Part shown: positions 1-8,724 of the stretch, in pieces
How the letters are laid out: every line of letters starts with the position of its first letter
How positions within the stretch are numbered: position 1 is the stretch's first letter
Source of the DNA: Halorubrum sp. DM2
GTDB lineage: Archaea; Halobacteriota; Halobacteria; Halobacteriales; Haloferacaceae
Assembly (NCBI RefSeq): GCF_901686465.1
Contig: NZ_LR594487.1
Location: 1,423,650-1,487,649, forward strand
Length of the DNA stretch: 64,000 nucleotides
Reading direction: 5' to 3'
Program-made: the position numbers and the translations under genes
Notes under the pieces: model-generated
The model's database searches: none
What the model was told of the DNA's origin: nothing
What the model saw: only the letters and a program-made list of their open reading frames with translations

Positions 1-112
1 CGTTTCTCGGATCGGCGCTGATTTCCCGATCTCTCGGGGATACGTCGGTACAATCGAGTCAACCAAGAACACCTCCAGAGTCCCAACCGCTCGGCTGTAC
101 AGTAGTGTTCCT

Positions 113-123
113 GTTTATAAATC
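113..123. promoter_or_regulatory. TATA-like box beside repeat element copy 1
   Basis: GTTTATAAATC lies about 15 nt before the first conserved block of the repeat element. The same 11-mer occurs at 52808-52818 beside copy 4. The core TTTATAAA is symmetrical, so direction cannot be read from it. If used rightwards, transcription would begin near position 145, at the element's edge. No gene starts within 300 nt. Confidence 0.4.
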
Positions 124-137
124 ACCGATCGGCACGG

Positions 138-395
138 ACCGCTCCGAAGCCCCAGCCGTGAGGCGGACGCACGCTCGCTGCGGTCCTCAGTCGCTCGCTG
201 CGCTCGCTCCCTGCGGTCCTTACGTCGCCTGCGTCCGCCTCACGGCTGCCCCTTCGAGTCCCGCCGCGCACAGCACAGCACAGCACCTCACGCCTCCCCA
301 GCCTCGTCGACCGGTCTCCGCTTCGCTCCGACCGGTCGACTCCCTCGCGCGGCGCTCCTCGGCCGCGATGCGGCCTCGGAGGCGCGCGCCACCGC
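138..395 (+). repeat. Hairpin-rich intergenic repeat element, copy 1 (full length)
   Basis: This stretch has no convincing gene; its open frame is an artefact of the repeat. Stem 1 has perfect 19-nt arms at 153-171 and 230-248, enclosing a GCTCGC-rich loop. Conserved blocks follow: CCCCTTCGAGTCCC, a CAGCACAGC run and CCTCACGCCTCCCCAGCCTCG. Stem 2 has 11-nt arms, GTCGACCGGTC at 306-316 and its complement at 330-340. CTCCCTCGCGCG comes next, then stem 3 around CGGCCGCGATGCGGCC, and the copy ends with GCGCGCCACCGC. The same order of parts recurs in copies 3 and 4, and partly in copy 2. The right end faces the promoter of the ATP-grasp gene at 451. Confidence 0.85.
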
Positions 396-419
396 AGTGG
401 TCCACTCCTGCTCGCGCGG

Positions 420-427
420 TTTTTAAG
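420..427 (+). promoter_or_regulatory. TATA-like box of the ATP-grasp gene
   Basis: TTTTTAAG is centred about 27 nt before the ATG at 451, the spacing of a leaderless haloarchaeal promoter. It supports 451 as the start. Confidence 0.55.
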
Positions 428-450
428 TCCGAACGGTCCCCAGCGATGGT

Positions 451-1344
451 ATGATCCGGCTCGCGATGACCACCGACGCGGAGACGTTCGAACGCGTGCG
501 CGAGCCGCTCGGCGAGCGCGGGATCGAGGTCGGCCACGTGCGGGCGAAAGAGCGATCCCTGCGAGTTTCGAGCGGGGGCGGCGAGAGAGCGGAGCCGGCG
601 GACGAGTTCGACGGCTTCGACGTCGGTCTCGTCTATCCGACGCGGCTCATGGAGGGCGCGGTCGTCGACGAGCGGTTGGGCGTCCCGTGGGTGAACGGCC
701 GCGACGCGGTCGTGACCTCGCGGAACAAGGCGGGCGTGCTGGCGGCGCTCGACGCCGCCGGACTCCCCACCCCCGGGACGACGCTCGTCTCGAACCCCGT
801 CGACGAGTCGGTCGTCGTCGACGCCGTCAACGACTTTTCGTACCCCGTCGTCGTCAAGCCGAACTCCGCGACCCGCGGGGTGGGGGTCGCGACCGCGAGC
901 GACCTCGACTCGCTTCTCGGCGTCGTCGACTACCTGAACCTGATCCACGACTACCGCGCGACGGGCGACAAGTCGTTCCTGATCCAAGAGTTCCTCCCGG
1001 ACGCCCGCGACTACCGCGCGATGGTCGTCGACGGGCGGTACGCGGGGGCGGTGGAACGCGTTCTCGACGACGACGCGCTCGCGGCCGGCCGGTGGAAACA
1101 CAACGTCCACCGGGGCGCGACGGCCCGCGGCGTCGACCTCGACTCCGAGGCGCGCGACCTCGCCGAGCGCGCGGCCGAGACGCTGGGGATCGACTACCTG
1201 GGCGTCGACCTGCTGGCGACCGACGACCGGCTCGTCGTCAACGAGACGAACGCCCGGCCGACCGTCGACGCCGCGACGAAGTACGAGGACGACTTCTACG
1301 ACCGACTCGCGGCGCTGATCCGACGGACCGCTAGCAGAGAGTAG
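451..1344 (+). CDS. RimK/LysX-type ATP-grasp ligase
   Basis: A 297-residue protein resembling the RimK/LysX/MptN group of ATP-grasp enzymes, which join an amino acid to a carboxylate using ATP. The nucleotide-binding segment VVVKPNSATRGVGVA is near residues 133-147, and a metal-binding NETNARP motif is near 264-270. The preATP-grasp half covers roughly 1-105. The substrate cannot be read from sequence: ribosomal protein, coenzyme F420 or methanopterin-type cofactor, and amino-acid carrier protein are all possible. A TATA-like box 27 nt upstream supports the start. It is a stand-alone gene between a repeat element and convergent hsp20. Confidence 0.8.
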   Translation: MIRLAMTTDAETFERVREPLGERGIEVGHVRAKERSLRVSSGGGERAEPADEFDGFDVGLVYPTRLMEGAVVDERLGVPWVNGRDAVVTSRNKAGVLAALDAAGLPTPGTTLVSNPVDESVVVDAVNDFSYPVVVKPNSATRGVGVATASDLDSLLGVVDYLNLIHDYRATGDKSFLIQEFLPDARDYRAMVVDGRYAGAVERVLDDDALAAGRWKHNVHRGATARGVDLDSEARDLAERAAETLGIDYLGVDLLATDDRLVVNETNARPTVDAATKYEDDFYDRLAALIRRTASRE

Positions 1345-1380
1345 CCGAAGGACGGCGAAGAGACGGAGGCAGAGAGCGAC

Positions 1381-1761
1381 TCAGACGAGGTCGATCGACG
1401 CGCTGTCGTCGGCGCGGTCGAACGTGACCTCCAGGACGCCGTTGTTGAACGTCGCGTCGGCGGAGTGTTCGTCGACGGGCGCGGGGAGGTCGACGGTCTC
1501 GTCGTACTCGCGCCGGTCGGAGACCGCGGAGATGGTGAGCGCGTCGCCGTCGCAGCGCAGCGAGAGGTCCTCCTTCGAGACGGCGGGGAGGTCGGCGACG
1601 AGACGTACCGACTCCTCGGTGGCATACGCGTCGACGTGGGTGTCGGAGCCGAACCCGGCGTCGTCCGCGGACGGCCCGTTCGCGTTGGCCATCTCGTTCA
1701 TCATCCGCTCGATCTCCTCGAAGAAGTCTCCGAACGGATCGTCGCGGTCGTCTCTGTCCAT
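1381..1761 (-). CDS. Hsp20/alpha-crystallin small heat-shock protein
   Basis: A cytoplasmic ATP-independent chaperone of the small heat-shock family, 126 residues from the ATG at 1761. The N-terminal part is acidic and Met-rich; the alpha-crystallin beta-sandwich occupies about residues 42-126, with the typical late motif NNGVLEVTF. The open frame runs upstream to 1854, but GGCTTATC about 28 nt before 1761 looks like the TATA box and would sit inside a longer protein, so 1761 is preferred. It has no IxI-type C-terminal tail, so oligomer assembly may differ from classical members. It is convergent with the ATP-grasp gene. Confidence 0.85.
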   Translation of the reverse strand: MDRDDRDDPFGDFFEEIERMMNEMANANGPSADDAGFGSDTHVDAYATEESVRLVADLPAVSKEDLSLRCDGDALTISAVSDRREYDETVDLPAPVDEHSADATFNNGVLEVTFDRADDSASIDLV

Positions 1762-1894
1762 ACCTCCCGTGAAGTCGGTGACCCCGATAAGCCTTCTGTC
1801 GGTCGCCGTATCGGCCGCCATCAGAGCCGCCGTCGACGCGGCCGTTCGTAACAAATTCGAACGATTATGACGATCTCGGGGCGACTGAGCCGGA

Positions 1895-1902
1895 TTTAAG
1901 TA
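1895..1902 (+). promoter_or_regulatory. TATA-like box of gap
   Basis: TTTAAGTA is centred about 27 nt before the gap ATG at 1926, consistent with a leaderless transcript. Confidence 0.6.
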
Positions 1903-1925
1903 GTTGGCTCTCGCCTTTTTCGAAC

Positions 1926-2978
1926 ATGAGTAAATCGCATCTGGCAGCTGGCGACGACGTGAGCGACGACGAGGTCGTTCGAGTGGGACTCAACGGCTTC
2001 GGTCGCATCGGGCGCAACGTGTTCCGCGCGGTCTTGGAGAGTCCGCGGATCGAACTCGTCGGGATCAACGACGTGATGGATTTCGACGACATGGGCTACC
2101 TCGCGAAGTACGACACCGTCATGGGTCGGCTCGACGGCGTCGAGCGCGACGGCGAGGAGCTGACGATCGGCGGGACCTCGGTTCCGCTGTTCAACGTTCA
2201 GGATCCCGCTGACCTCCCGTGGGACGAGCTCGACGTCGACGTCGCCTTAGAGTGTACGGGCATCTTCCGCACCCGCGACGACGCGAGCGCGCACCTCGAC
2301 GGCGGCGCGGACACCGTGATCATCTCCGCCCCGCCGAAGGGCGAGAAGCCGGTCAAACAGCTCGTCTACGGCGTCAACCACGACGAGTACGAGGGCGACG
2401 ACGTGATCTCGAACGCCTCCTGTACGACGAACTCCATCACGCCGGTCGCGAAGGTGCTCGACGCGGAGTTCGGCATCGACGCCGGGACCCTCACCACCGT
2501 CCACGCCTACACCGGCTCGCAGAGCCTCATCGACGGTCCGATGTCGAAGCGCCGCCGCGGCCGCGCGGCCGCCGAGAACATCGTCCCCACCTCGACCGGC
2601 GCGGCGGGCGCTGCGCAGGAGGTCCTCCCGCAACTGGAGGGCAAAATCGACGGGATGGCGATGCGCGTCCCGGTTCCGACCGGCTCCATCACCGAGTTCG
2701 TCGTCAGCCTCGACGAGCAGGTCACCGAGGAGGATGTCAACGCCGCCTTCCGCGACGCGGCCGACTCCGGCCCGCTCGCGGGCGTTCTCGGCTACACCGA
2801 CGACGAGGTCGTCTCCTCGGACATCGTCGGCCTCCCCTTCTCCAGCTACGTCGACCTCCAGTCGACGAACGTCATCGCCGGCGGGAAGCTCCTGAAGATC
2901 CTCACCTGGTACGACAACGAGTACGGCTTCTCGAACCGGATGCTCGACATGGCCGCGTACGTCCACGACGAGGCGTAA
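1926..2978 (+). CDS. gap: Type I glyceraldehyde-3-phosphate dehydrogenase
   Basis: Phosphorylating GAPDH that interconverts glyceraldehyde-3-phosphate and 1,3-bisphosphoglycerate with NAD(P). The 350-residue protein has the Rossmann motif NGFGRIGRN at 23-31, the catalytic cysteine C166 in SNASCTTNS and the partner histidine H193 in TTVHAYTGSQ. This is the bacterial-type (type I) enzyme rather than the archaeal type II enzyme. About 18 N-terminal residues precede the Rossmann strand, longer than usual. The gene is followed 98 nt later by pgk, the next step of the pathway, which has its own TATA box. Confidence 0.96.
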   Translation: MSKSHLAAGDDVSDDEVVRVGLNGFGRIGRNVFRAVLESPRIELVGINDVMDFDDMGYLAKYDTVMGRLDGVERDGEELTIGGTSVPLFNVQDPADLPWDELDVDVALECTGIFRTRDDASAHLDGGADTVIISAPPKGEKPVKQLVYGVNHDEYEGDDVISNASCTTNSITPVAKVLDAEFGIDAGTLTTVHAYTGSQSLIDGPMSKRRRGRAAAENIVPTSTGAAGAAQEVLPQLEGKIDGMAMRVPVPTGSITEFVVSLDEQVTEEDVNAAFRDAADSGPLAGVLGYTDDEVVSSDIVGLPFSSYVDLQSTNVIAGGKLLKILTWYDNEYGFSNRMLDMAAYVHDEA

Positions 2979-3047
2979 GCGGCGAGCGCGGGCCGCGTTT
3001 TCGACGGCACAGTTTCTCGACCGCAACGTTTCCCGAAGCGCCATCGC

Positions 3048-3054
3048 TTAAATA
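3048..3054 (+). promoter_or_regulatory. TATA-like box of pgk
   Basis: TTAAATA is centred 26 nt before the pgk ATG at 3077. It shows that pgk can be transcribed separately from gap. Confidence 0.6.
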
Positions 3055-3076
3055 GCTCATCGACGACCGTTCATCC

Positions 3077-4300
3077 ATGCCCACTTTCGACACCATCGAC
3101 GACCTTCCGACAGACTCGCGTGTCCTCGTCCGACTCGACCTCAACTCCCCGGTCGAGGACGGCGAACCGCAGGACAACCGACGCTTCGAGCGCCACGCAC
3201 GGACCGTCCGCGAACTGGCCGAGGCCGGTCATCGCGTCGTGCTCATGGCCCATCAGGGCCGTCCCGGCCGCGACGACTTCACGTCGCTTTCGGGCCACGC
3301 CGCGATCCTCGCCGACCACGTCGGCCGCGACGTGGACTTCGTCGCCGACACCTACGGCGACGAGGCGCTGGCGGCGATCGACGCGCTCGGCGCGGGCGAG
3401 GTCCTCCTCTTGGAGAACACCCGAATGTGCGACGGCGAACTCCCGGAGGAGTCGCCCGAGGAGAAGGCCGAGACCGAGTTCGTTCGGACGCTGGCACCGC
3501 ACTTCGACGCGTACGTCAACGACGCGTACTCGGCGGCCCACCGGAAGCACGCCTCGCTGGTCGGGTTTCCGCTCGCCCTCCCCGCGTACGCGGGTCGCGT
3601 GATGGAGACGGAGTACGAGGCGAACACCGCCATCGCGACCCGCGAGTTCGACGGCCCGGTGACGATGGTCGTCGGCGGGACGAAGGCGACCGACGTGATC
3701 GGCGTGATGGACGCGTTAGACGACAAAGTCGACCGCTTCCTGCTCGGGGGCGTCGCGGGCGAGCTGTTCTTGCGCGCCGCGGGTCACCCGGTCGGTCACG
3801 ACGTCGGGGAGATGGATCTGTTCGACGAGCAGTGGGAGGCCAACCGCGAGCTGATCGAGTCGGTGCTCGGCGAGCGCGGCGACGCGGTCCGGCTGGCGAG
3901 CGACCTCGCGTACGAGGGTCCCGACGGGGACCGCGCAGAGGTCGCCGTCGACGACATCGACGAGAAGACGGAAGGGTACCTCGACGTCGGCTCGGAGACG
4001 GTCGCCGACTACGAGCCGGCGATCCGCGAGTCCGACGCCGTCTTCGTGAAGGGCGCGCTCGGCGTCTTCGAGGACGAGCGGTTCGCGGACGGGACGGTCG
4101 GCGTCTTAGAGACCATCGCCGAGACCGACTGCTTCTCGGTCGTCGGCGGCGGCGACACCTCGCGGGCCATCGAGATGTACGGCATGAGCGAGGCGGACTT
4201 CTCGCACGTCTCCATCGCGGGCGGGGCGTACATCCGCGCGCTGACGGGCGAGCCGCTCCCGGCGGTCGAAGTGCTGGAGGCGGCGGCGAAGCGGGAGTAG
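3077..4300 (+). CDS. pgk: Phosphoglycerate kinase
   Basis: Transfers phosphate between 1,3-bisphosphoglycerate and ADP in glycolysis, and the reverse in gluconeogenesis. At 407 residues it has the normal family length. The N-terminal LVRLDLNSPV, the central KGALGVFED and the C-terminal nucleotide-loop VVGGGDTSRAI are recognisable. The final GGAYIRAL replaces the common GGGA-type segment, a variant I regard as tolerated in archaeal enzymes. It lies downstream of gap with its own promoter and is convergent with the lrp gene. Confidence 0.96.
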   Translation: MPTFDTIDDLPTDSRVLVRLDLNSPVEDGEPQDNRRFERHARTVRELAEAGHRVVLMAHQGRPGRDDFTSLSGHAAILADHVGRDVDFVADTYGDEALAAIDALGAGEVLLLENTRMCDGELPEESPEEKAETEFVRTLAPHFDAYVNDAYSAAHRKHASLVGFPLALPAYAGRVMETEYEANTAIATREFDGPVTMVVGGTKATDVIGVMDALDDKVDRFLLGGVAGELFLRAAGHPVGHDVGEMDLFDEQWEANRELIESVLGERGDAVRLASDLAYEGPDGDRAEVAVDDIDEKTEGYLDVGSETVADYEPAIRESDAVFVKGALGVFEDERFADGTVGVLETIAETDCFSVVGGGDTSRAIEMYGMSEADFSHVSIAGGAYIRALTGEPLPAVEVLEAAAKRE

Positions 4301-4324
4301 CGGGCTACGGGACCGTCGGCCGAC

Positions 4325-4786
4325 TCACTCCTCGTCGACGTCGAGGTCGAACTGCGCGTTCTCGGTGACCGCGTTCAGGACGACGCTCGTGTTCGACTCG
4401 CGGATGTCGGCGTCCGTGAGGATCGACTTGATCTGGTCGTTCATCCCGTCGGTGTCGGTGAACTTCCCGATCGCGATCACGTCGTAGTCGCCGGTGACCT
4501 CGTAGACGCTCACCATCTGTTTCTCCTGCCGCAGCTTCTCCGTGACGTCCGGCAGGGCGCTCCCCTCGACCTTGAGCTGGAGGATAGCGGTGACGTCGTA
4601 GCCGAGCTTGTCGTAGTCGACGACGGGCGTATACCCCCGAATGACTCCCTCTTCTTCGAGGTCGCGGAGGTGGTTCGACACCGTCGTCACCGAGACGTCC
4701 AACTCGTCCCCGAGGCTTCGAAGGCTCGCGCGGCCGTTACTGAGCAGGGAGTTAATGAGCTTCGCGTCGAGGTTTTCGTACGTCAT
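4325..4786 (-). CDS. lrp: Lrp/AsnC-family transcription regulator
   Basis: A 153-residue regulator with an N-terminal AsnC-type winged helix (about 5-50, containing [20 protein letters not shown]) and a C-terminal RAM ligand-sensing domain (about 65-140). It is divergent from glnA, with 126 nt between the two starts. From family knowledge, the haloarchaeal Lrp encoded next to glnA affects glnA expression; the arrangement here suggests the same. An in-frame GTG at 4789 lies one codon before the chosen ATG. On its own strand, TAAAATTC upstream is a possible TATA box. Confidence 0.9.
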   Translation of the reverse strand: MTYENLDAKLINSLLSNGRASLRSLGDELDVSVTTVSNHLRDLEEEGVIRGYTPVVDYDKLGYDVTAILQLKVEGSALPDVTEKLRQEKQMVSVYEVTGDYDVIAIGKFTDTDGMNDQIKSILTDADIRESNTSVVLNAVTENAQFDLDVDEE

Positions 4787-4875
4787 CACAATCGATCACG
4801 CTTCCGGGGGATTAGAATTTTACGAACGTCCAGCAGTTTTGCCTACCCGGCGGTTCATGCGCCAAGCGATAAGGC

Positions 4876-4883
4876 CTTTATAC
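4876..4883 (+). promoter_or_regulatory. TATA-like box of glnA
   Basis: CTTTATAC in the lrp-glnA intergenic region lies about 33 nt before the ATG at 4913. The open frame continues far upstream across lrp, but this box fixes 4913 as the likely start. Confidence 0.6.
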
Positions 4884-4912
4884 TGGCAGATAACGAATCA
4901 AGCGTCCAGAAC

Positions 4913-6280
4913 ATGACGGACGAACACGCGAAACCGGACGGCGGCCTCACGGCCGAGGAACAGGCGGTACTCGACGAGATCGAGGAGGAGAACGTCGATT
5001 TCCTGCGGCTTCAGTTCACCGACATCCTCGGCACCGTAAAGAACGTCTCCGTGCCCGCTCACCAGGCCGAGAAGGCGTTCACCGAGGGCATCTACTTCGA
5101 CGGCTCTTCCATCGAGGGGTTCGTGCGCATCCAGGAGTCGGACATGCGACTCGTCCCCGATCCCGACACGTTCGCGGTGCTTCCGTGGCGCAGCGGGGAG
5201 GACGGCTCCGCGGCCGCTCGGCTCATCTGTGACATCGTCGACACCGACGGCGAGCCGTTCGTCGGCGGTCCGCGCCAGGTGCTCAAGAGCGTCCTCGAAG
5301 AGGCCGAGGAGATGGGGTACTCCGTTTCCATCGGTCCCGAGCCGGAGTTCTTCCTCTTCAAGACCGACGACGAGGGGAACGCGACGACGAACCCCCACGA
5401 CAACGGCGGCTACTTCGATCTCGCCCCGAAGGACCTCGCGTCCGACGTGCGCAAGGAGATCATCTTCACCCTCGAAGAGATGGGCTTCGAGATCGAGGCC
5501 TCGCACCACGAGGTCGCCAAGGGCCAACACGAGATCAACTTCAAGTACGACGACGCGCTCACGACCGCGGACAACATCGCGACGTTCCGTGCCGTCGTCC
5601 GCGCGGTCGCCGCGCAACACGACCTCCACGCGACGTTCATGCCCAAGCCGATCGCGGACATCAACGGCTCGGGCATGCACAGCCACATCTCGCTTTTCGA
5701 CGAGGACGGCAACGCGTTCGCCGACGAGGGCGACGAGTTCAATCTCAGCGAGACGGCCTACCAGTTCATGGGCGGCATCCTGAATCACGCCAAGGCGTTC
5801 ACGGCCGTAACGAACCCGACCGTGAACTCCTACAAGCGGCTGGTGCCCGGCTACGAGGCACCCATCTACGTCGCGTGGTCCGACACGAACCGCTCGGCGC
5901 TCGTCCGCGTCCCGGACGCCGCCGGCGTCTCCGCGCGGTTCGAGGTCCGCAGCCCCGACCCGTCCTGTAACCCCTACCTCGCGATGGCGTCGCTCATCGC
6001 CGCCGGTCTCGACGGGATCAAGACCGGTGCCGACCCCGGCGACCCGGTCCGCGAGGACATCTACGAGTTCGACGACGAGAAGCGCCAGGAGTACGGCATC
6101 GAGACGCTGCCGCCGAACCTCGGTGCCGCCGTCGAGGAGCTGGAAGAAGACGAGGTGCTTCAGGAGGCGCTCGGCCCTCACACCTCGGAGAAGTTCGCCG
6201 AGGCGAAGTCCCAGGAGTTCAGCGAGTACCTCACCCAGGTGTCGCAGTGGGAGAAGGACCGCTACCTGGAGACGTTCTGA
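4913..6280 (+). CDS. glnA: Type I glutamine synthetase
   Basis: Makes glutamine from glutamate, ammonia and ATP, and is the entry point of nitrogen assimilation. The 455-residue protein matches prokaryotic GSI. Visible family motifs are the beta-grasp segment with [10 protein letters not shown], the metal-binding [10 protein letters not shown], the ATP-site region HATFMPKPI followed by [11 protein letters not shown], and NRSALVRVP near the substrate site. I see no clear adenylylation-loop tyrosine motif, so control is probably by the divergent Lrp, feedback or PII proteins. A U-tract about 40 nt after the stop could terminate transcription. Confidence 0.97.
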   Translation: MTDEHAKPDGGLTAEEQAVLDEIEEENVDFLRLQFTDILGTVKNVSVPAHQAEKAFTEGIYFDGSSIEGFVRIQESDMRLVPDPDTFAVLPWRSGEDGSAAARLICDIVDTDGEPFVGGPRQVLKSVLEEAEEMGYSVSIGPEPEFFLFKTDDEGNATTNPHDNGGYFDLAPKDLASDVRKEIIFTLEEMGFEIEASHHEVAKGQHEINFKYDDALTTADNIATFRAVVRAVAAQHDLHATFMPKPIADINGSGMHSHISLFDEDGNAFADEGDEFNLSETAYQFMGGILNHAKAFTAVTNPTVNSYKRLVPGYEAPIYVAWSDTNRSALVRVPDAAGVSARFEVRSPDPSCNPYLAMASLIAAGLDGIKTGADPGDPVREDIYEFDDEKRQEYGIETLPPNLGAAVEELEEDEVLQEALGPHTSEKFAEAKSQEFSEYLTQVSQWEKDRYLETF

Positions 6281-6312
6281 GGCGACACGTCGCCGCGGTC
6301 GCGGCCGAAGTC

Positions 6313-6328
6313 GCGTTTCGCTTTTTTC
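6313..6328 (+). terminator. U-tract terminator after glnA
   Basis: GCGTTTCGCTTTTTTC contains a TTTTTT run 41-47 nt after the glnA stop. Archaeal transcription commonly ends at such T-tracts. No strong hairpin precedes it. Confidence 0.5.
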
Positions 6329-6359
6329 AGCCGTCGAGGGTCCCGTCGGCGAGGAGCTC

Positions 6360-7334
6360 TCAGTCCGGCCGTCCCGCGTACTCCGGGAGGGCCGGCAGCG
6401 CGACGACGGCGACCACGGCGGCGGTCGTCGCCGCCAGCGTCACCGGGAGCGTCCCGGCGAACGCGTACGCGCCGACCCACAGCGCGCCGGTGACCGCCAG
6501 CGCGGGGACCGCGACCCGGACCGACAGCGGCGGCTCGTCGCCGTCGACGAGCCGCCACCCGATCGCGCCGCCGAAGCCGGTGGCGATCCCGATGCCCGCC
6601 TCGACGACCTCGTCGGTGTGCCCGCCCGCGAGGGCGACGCCGGCGGCGACGAGCGAGAGCCCGGCGGCCGTCAGGAACGCGGGTTCCGGATTCAGTTCGG
6701 CGGTCGGACCGTCCGGGGAGTCCGCCGCCGGCGACCGGCGGACCCGCGGGTCCCCGGCGAGCCACAGCGCGCCGAACACGACCCCGCTCCCGACGATCAG
6801 CCCCGCGACCACGTCGACGAGGTAGTGGACCTCGATGACGACGCGCGAGGCCGCGACGGCGACGGCGACCCCCGCGGCAGCGACGTACCGGGGTTTCGGC
6901 GTCCAGATCCGGTCGTACAGCAGTGCGAGCGCGAGGTACGCGGCCGCGCCACCGGTGGCGTGACCGCTCGGGAAGCCGAACCCGTCGGAGAGCACCTGCG
7001 CCTCGTACCAGCCCGAGAGGAGGGCGGGGAGCCACGTCGGCACGTCCGCCGGCCCCATCGCGCCGGGCGGCCGGGGCACCACGAACCACGCCTTGCCGAG
7101 CGCCGTCGCGGCGTACGCGCAGGTGACGGCCGCGATGGCCGTAGCTCCGGCGCGGCGCGGCGACCCCGCGGTCCCGTCGCTCGCGAACCAGTAGCCGACC
7201 GCGAGCAGCGCGAAGAGAAACCACGGGTCCGCGAGGTGCGTGACCGCGGCGAAGACGACCGTGACAATCTCGGGGAGCGCCTCGACGAACGCGGTCTCGC
7301 CGAGTCCGCGGTCCGCGGCGACGAGTCCGGTCAC
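6360..7334 (-). CDS. PAP2-superfamily membrane phosphatase
   Basis: A polytopic membrane protein of 324 residues with the three phosphatase motifs of the PAP2 superfamily: KAWFVVPRP, PSGHATG and SRVVIEVHYLVD. Enzymes of this type remove phosphate from lipid phosphates such as polyprenyl diphosphates or phosphatidate; the substrate is not evident here. Additional hydrophobic segments follow the catalytic domain (about residues 205-320), so the C-terminal third is an extra membrane region. It starts with GTG, 15 nt after the YihY gene on the same strand, so the two probably share a transcript. Confidence 0.85.
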   Translation of the reverse strand: MTGLVAADRGLGETAFVEALPEIVTVVFAAVTHLADPWFLFALLAVGYWFASDGTAGSPRRAGATAIAAVTCAYAATALGKAWFVVPRPPGAMGPADVPTWLPALLSGWYEAQVLSDGFGFPSGHATGGAAAYLALALLYDRIWTPKPRYVAAAGVAVAVAASRVVIEVHYLVDVVAGLIVGSGVVFGALWLAGDPRVRRSPAADSPDGPTAELNPEPAFLTAAGLSLVAAGVALAGGHTDEVVEAGIGIATGFGGAIGWRLVDGDEPPLSVRVAVPALAVTGALWVGAYAFAGTLPVTLAATTAAVVAVVALPALPEYAGRPD

Positions 7335-7349
7335 CGGCCCGTCTCCCGA

Positions 7350-8663
7350 TCAGTCATCGCCGCGGTCGCGGGCGTAATCGAGCGCCTTGCCCGGCGTTTC
7401 GAGCAGGTTCAGCCCGACGCCGACCACAACGAATATCGTGTACAGCCCGAGCGTCGACAGCCCGAGCACGACGATGGCACCGACCGCGTAGATCCCCTGA
7501 AGCGACGTCAGCGCCACGAGCGTCAGCACCGTACCGTACAGCAAGACGAGGTACGGACCCCAGCCGCGGGCGTGCCCGCGGCGCATTCGGGACCGGACGT
7601 ACCGTTTCAGCTCCGACTCGACCTCGGGTTTGTCGACCGTGCGTCGTTCCACGTCGTCCTCGAACTCGTCGAGCTGTGACCGCAGCTCTCGGACCTCCGC
7701 TTCGAGGGCGGCGACGTCCGGCGCGCCGCGCGGCCGTTCGTCGTCGTCCCCGGAGGCGTCCGACTCGCCGTTCATACCCGTGAGTCGGCCGCGGTCATGT
7801 TGTAACTGCCGGTCCGCGGCGTCGTCCGCGCTCGCGGCGGGACGGGCGGTCGCCCCGGTTCGATCGGGACCGTCGAGGGTGGTTCGTCCCGCGAGTACCA
7901 CGTTGACCACGCCGCCGAGCACGACGACGACGGCCGCGAGGTACAGCCACGTGACGAGCAGCAGGATGCCACCGATAACGCCGTACACTTGGTACTGCGC
8001 GGCGCTCACCGCGTACACCTGAAAGCCGGCCTGAAGCAGCGTCCAGCAGACCGCCGCGAACGCCGCGCCCGGCAGCGCCTCGCGGACGCTCACCGTCGGC
8101 TGCGGGAGGAGGTAGTACATCGGGAGGAAGACGGCGGCGAGGAAGGCGGGCAGCGCGAGGACGCTCGCCGCCTCGACCAGCGGAACCGCGTCCGCGGCGG
8201 CTACGAACGCCCCGACGACGACCATCACGCCGATGCCGACGCCGACCGCGACGACGACCGAGGCCGCGTCGACCACCTGCTTGAGGAAGCCCGGAGTCTC
8301 GTCGCCGCCGTACAGGGAGACGAACGCCGTGTCGAGCCCGCGAAACACCTTCAGCGTCGACCAGAGCAGGACGCCGAGCCCGAGCAGGCTCGCACCGGTC
8401 CGTCCGCCGGCCGAGGAGACAGCGCCGACGACCGCCTCCTCGCCGGCCGGGGTGAGGAAATCCCCCGTCGAGGCGACCAGCTCCGCGGCGATGGTCTCGC
8501 CGAAGACCGCGGTGGCGACGACGACGAGCAACAAGAGCGCGGGGACGAGCGAGACGAACGCGTAGTAGGCGATCGCGGCCGCGAGAAACGTCACCTGTCG
8601 GTCGATCGCGAGGTCGGCGACGCGCCGAACCGTGCCGAACGCGGTGCGCGAGTGTCGGAACAC
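7350..8663 (-). CDS. YihY/BrkB-family membrane protein with an extra C-terminal membrane domain
   Basis: The first 280 residues are a six-helix YihY/BrkB membrane protein (QVTFLAAAIAYYAFVSLVP, WSTLKVFRGLD); transport function in this family is unproven. After a polar linker comes an acidic coiled segment (ALEAEVRELRSQLDEFEDDVE), a conserved-looking RSRMRRGHARGWGPYLVLLYG stretch and two more membrane helices. I chose the GTG at 8663 because TTTTGTC at about 8686-8691 is 27 nt upstream; a TTG at 8690 would lie inside that box. The C-terminal part resembles a protein I believe is often separately encoded (see findings). Confidence 0.75.
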   Translation of the reverse strand: MFRHSRTAFGTVRRVADLAIDRQVTFLAAAIAYYAFVSLVPALLLLVVVATAVFGETIAAELVASTGDFLTPAGEEAVVGAVSSAGGRTGASLLGLGVLLWSTLKVFRGLDTAFVSLYGGDETPGFLKQVVDAASVVVAVGVGIGVMVVVGAFVAAADAVPLVEAASVLALPAFLAAVFLPMYYLLPQPTVSVREALPGAAFAAVCWTLLQAGFQVYAVSAAQYQVYGVIGGILLLVTWLYLAAVVVVLGGVVNVVLAGRTTLDGPDRTGATARPAASADDAADRQLQHDRGRLTGMNGESDASGDDDERPRGAPDVAALEAEVRELRSQLDEFEDDVERRTVDKPEVESELKRYVRSRMRRGHARGWGPYLVLLYGTVLTLVALTSLQGIYAVGAIVVLGLSTLGLYTIFVVVGVGLNLLETPGKALDYARDRGDD

Positions 8664-8724
8664 GCTCCGCCCTTCGGCCGATGGCGACAAAAGCGGGCGG
8701 GTACCGATCGCGGGCAGGAACGGG

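Noticed and set aside
158-454. Open frame of 98 residues across repeat element copy 1
   Set aside because: The frame consists of the hairpin element, and comparable frames appear in the other copies without protein-level conservation.
220-1110. Long antisense frame opposite the ATP-grasp gene
   Set aside because: Frames of this kind occur opposite almost every GC-rich gene here; the product is Arg/Val/Asp-rich with no family match.
1860-3076. Search for a TrmB-type site (TACT-N7/8-GAGTA) at gap, pgk and fba
   Set aside because: No good match was found by eye in these upstream regions.
4670-4912. N-terminal extension of glutamine synthetase
   Set aside because: It would overlap lrp and contain the TATA box; residues do not resemble the family.
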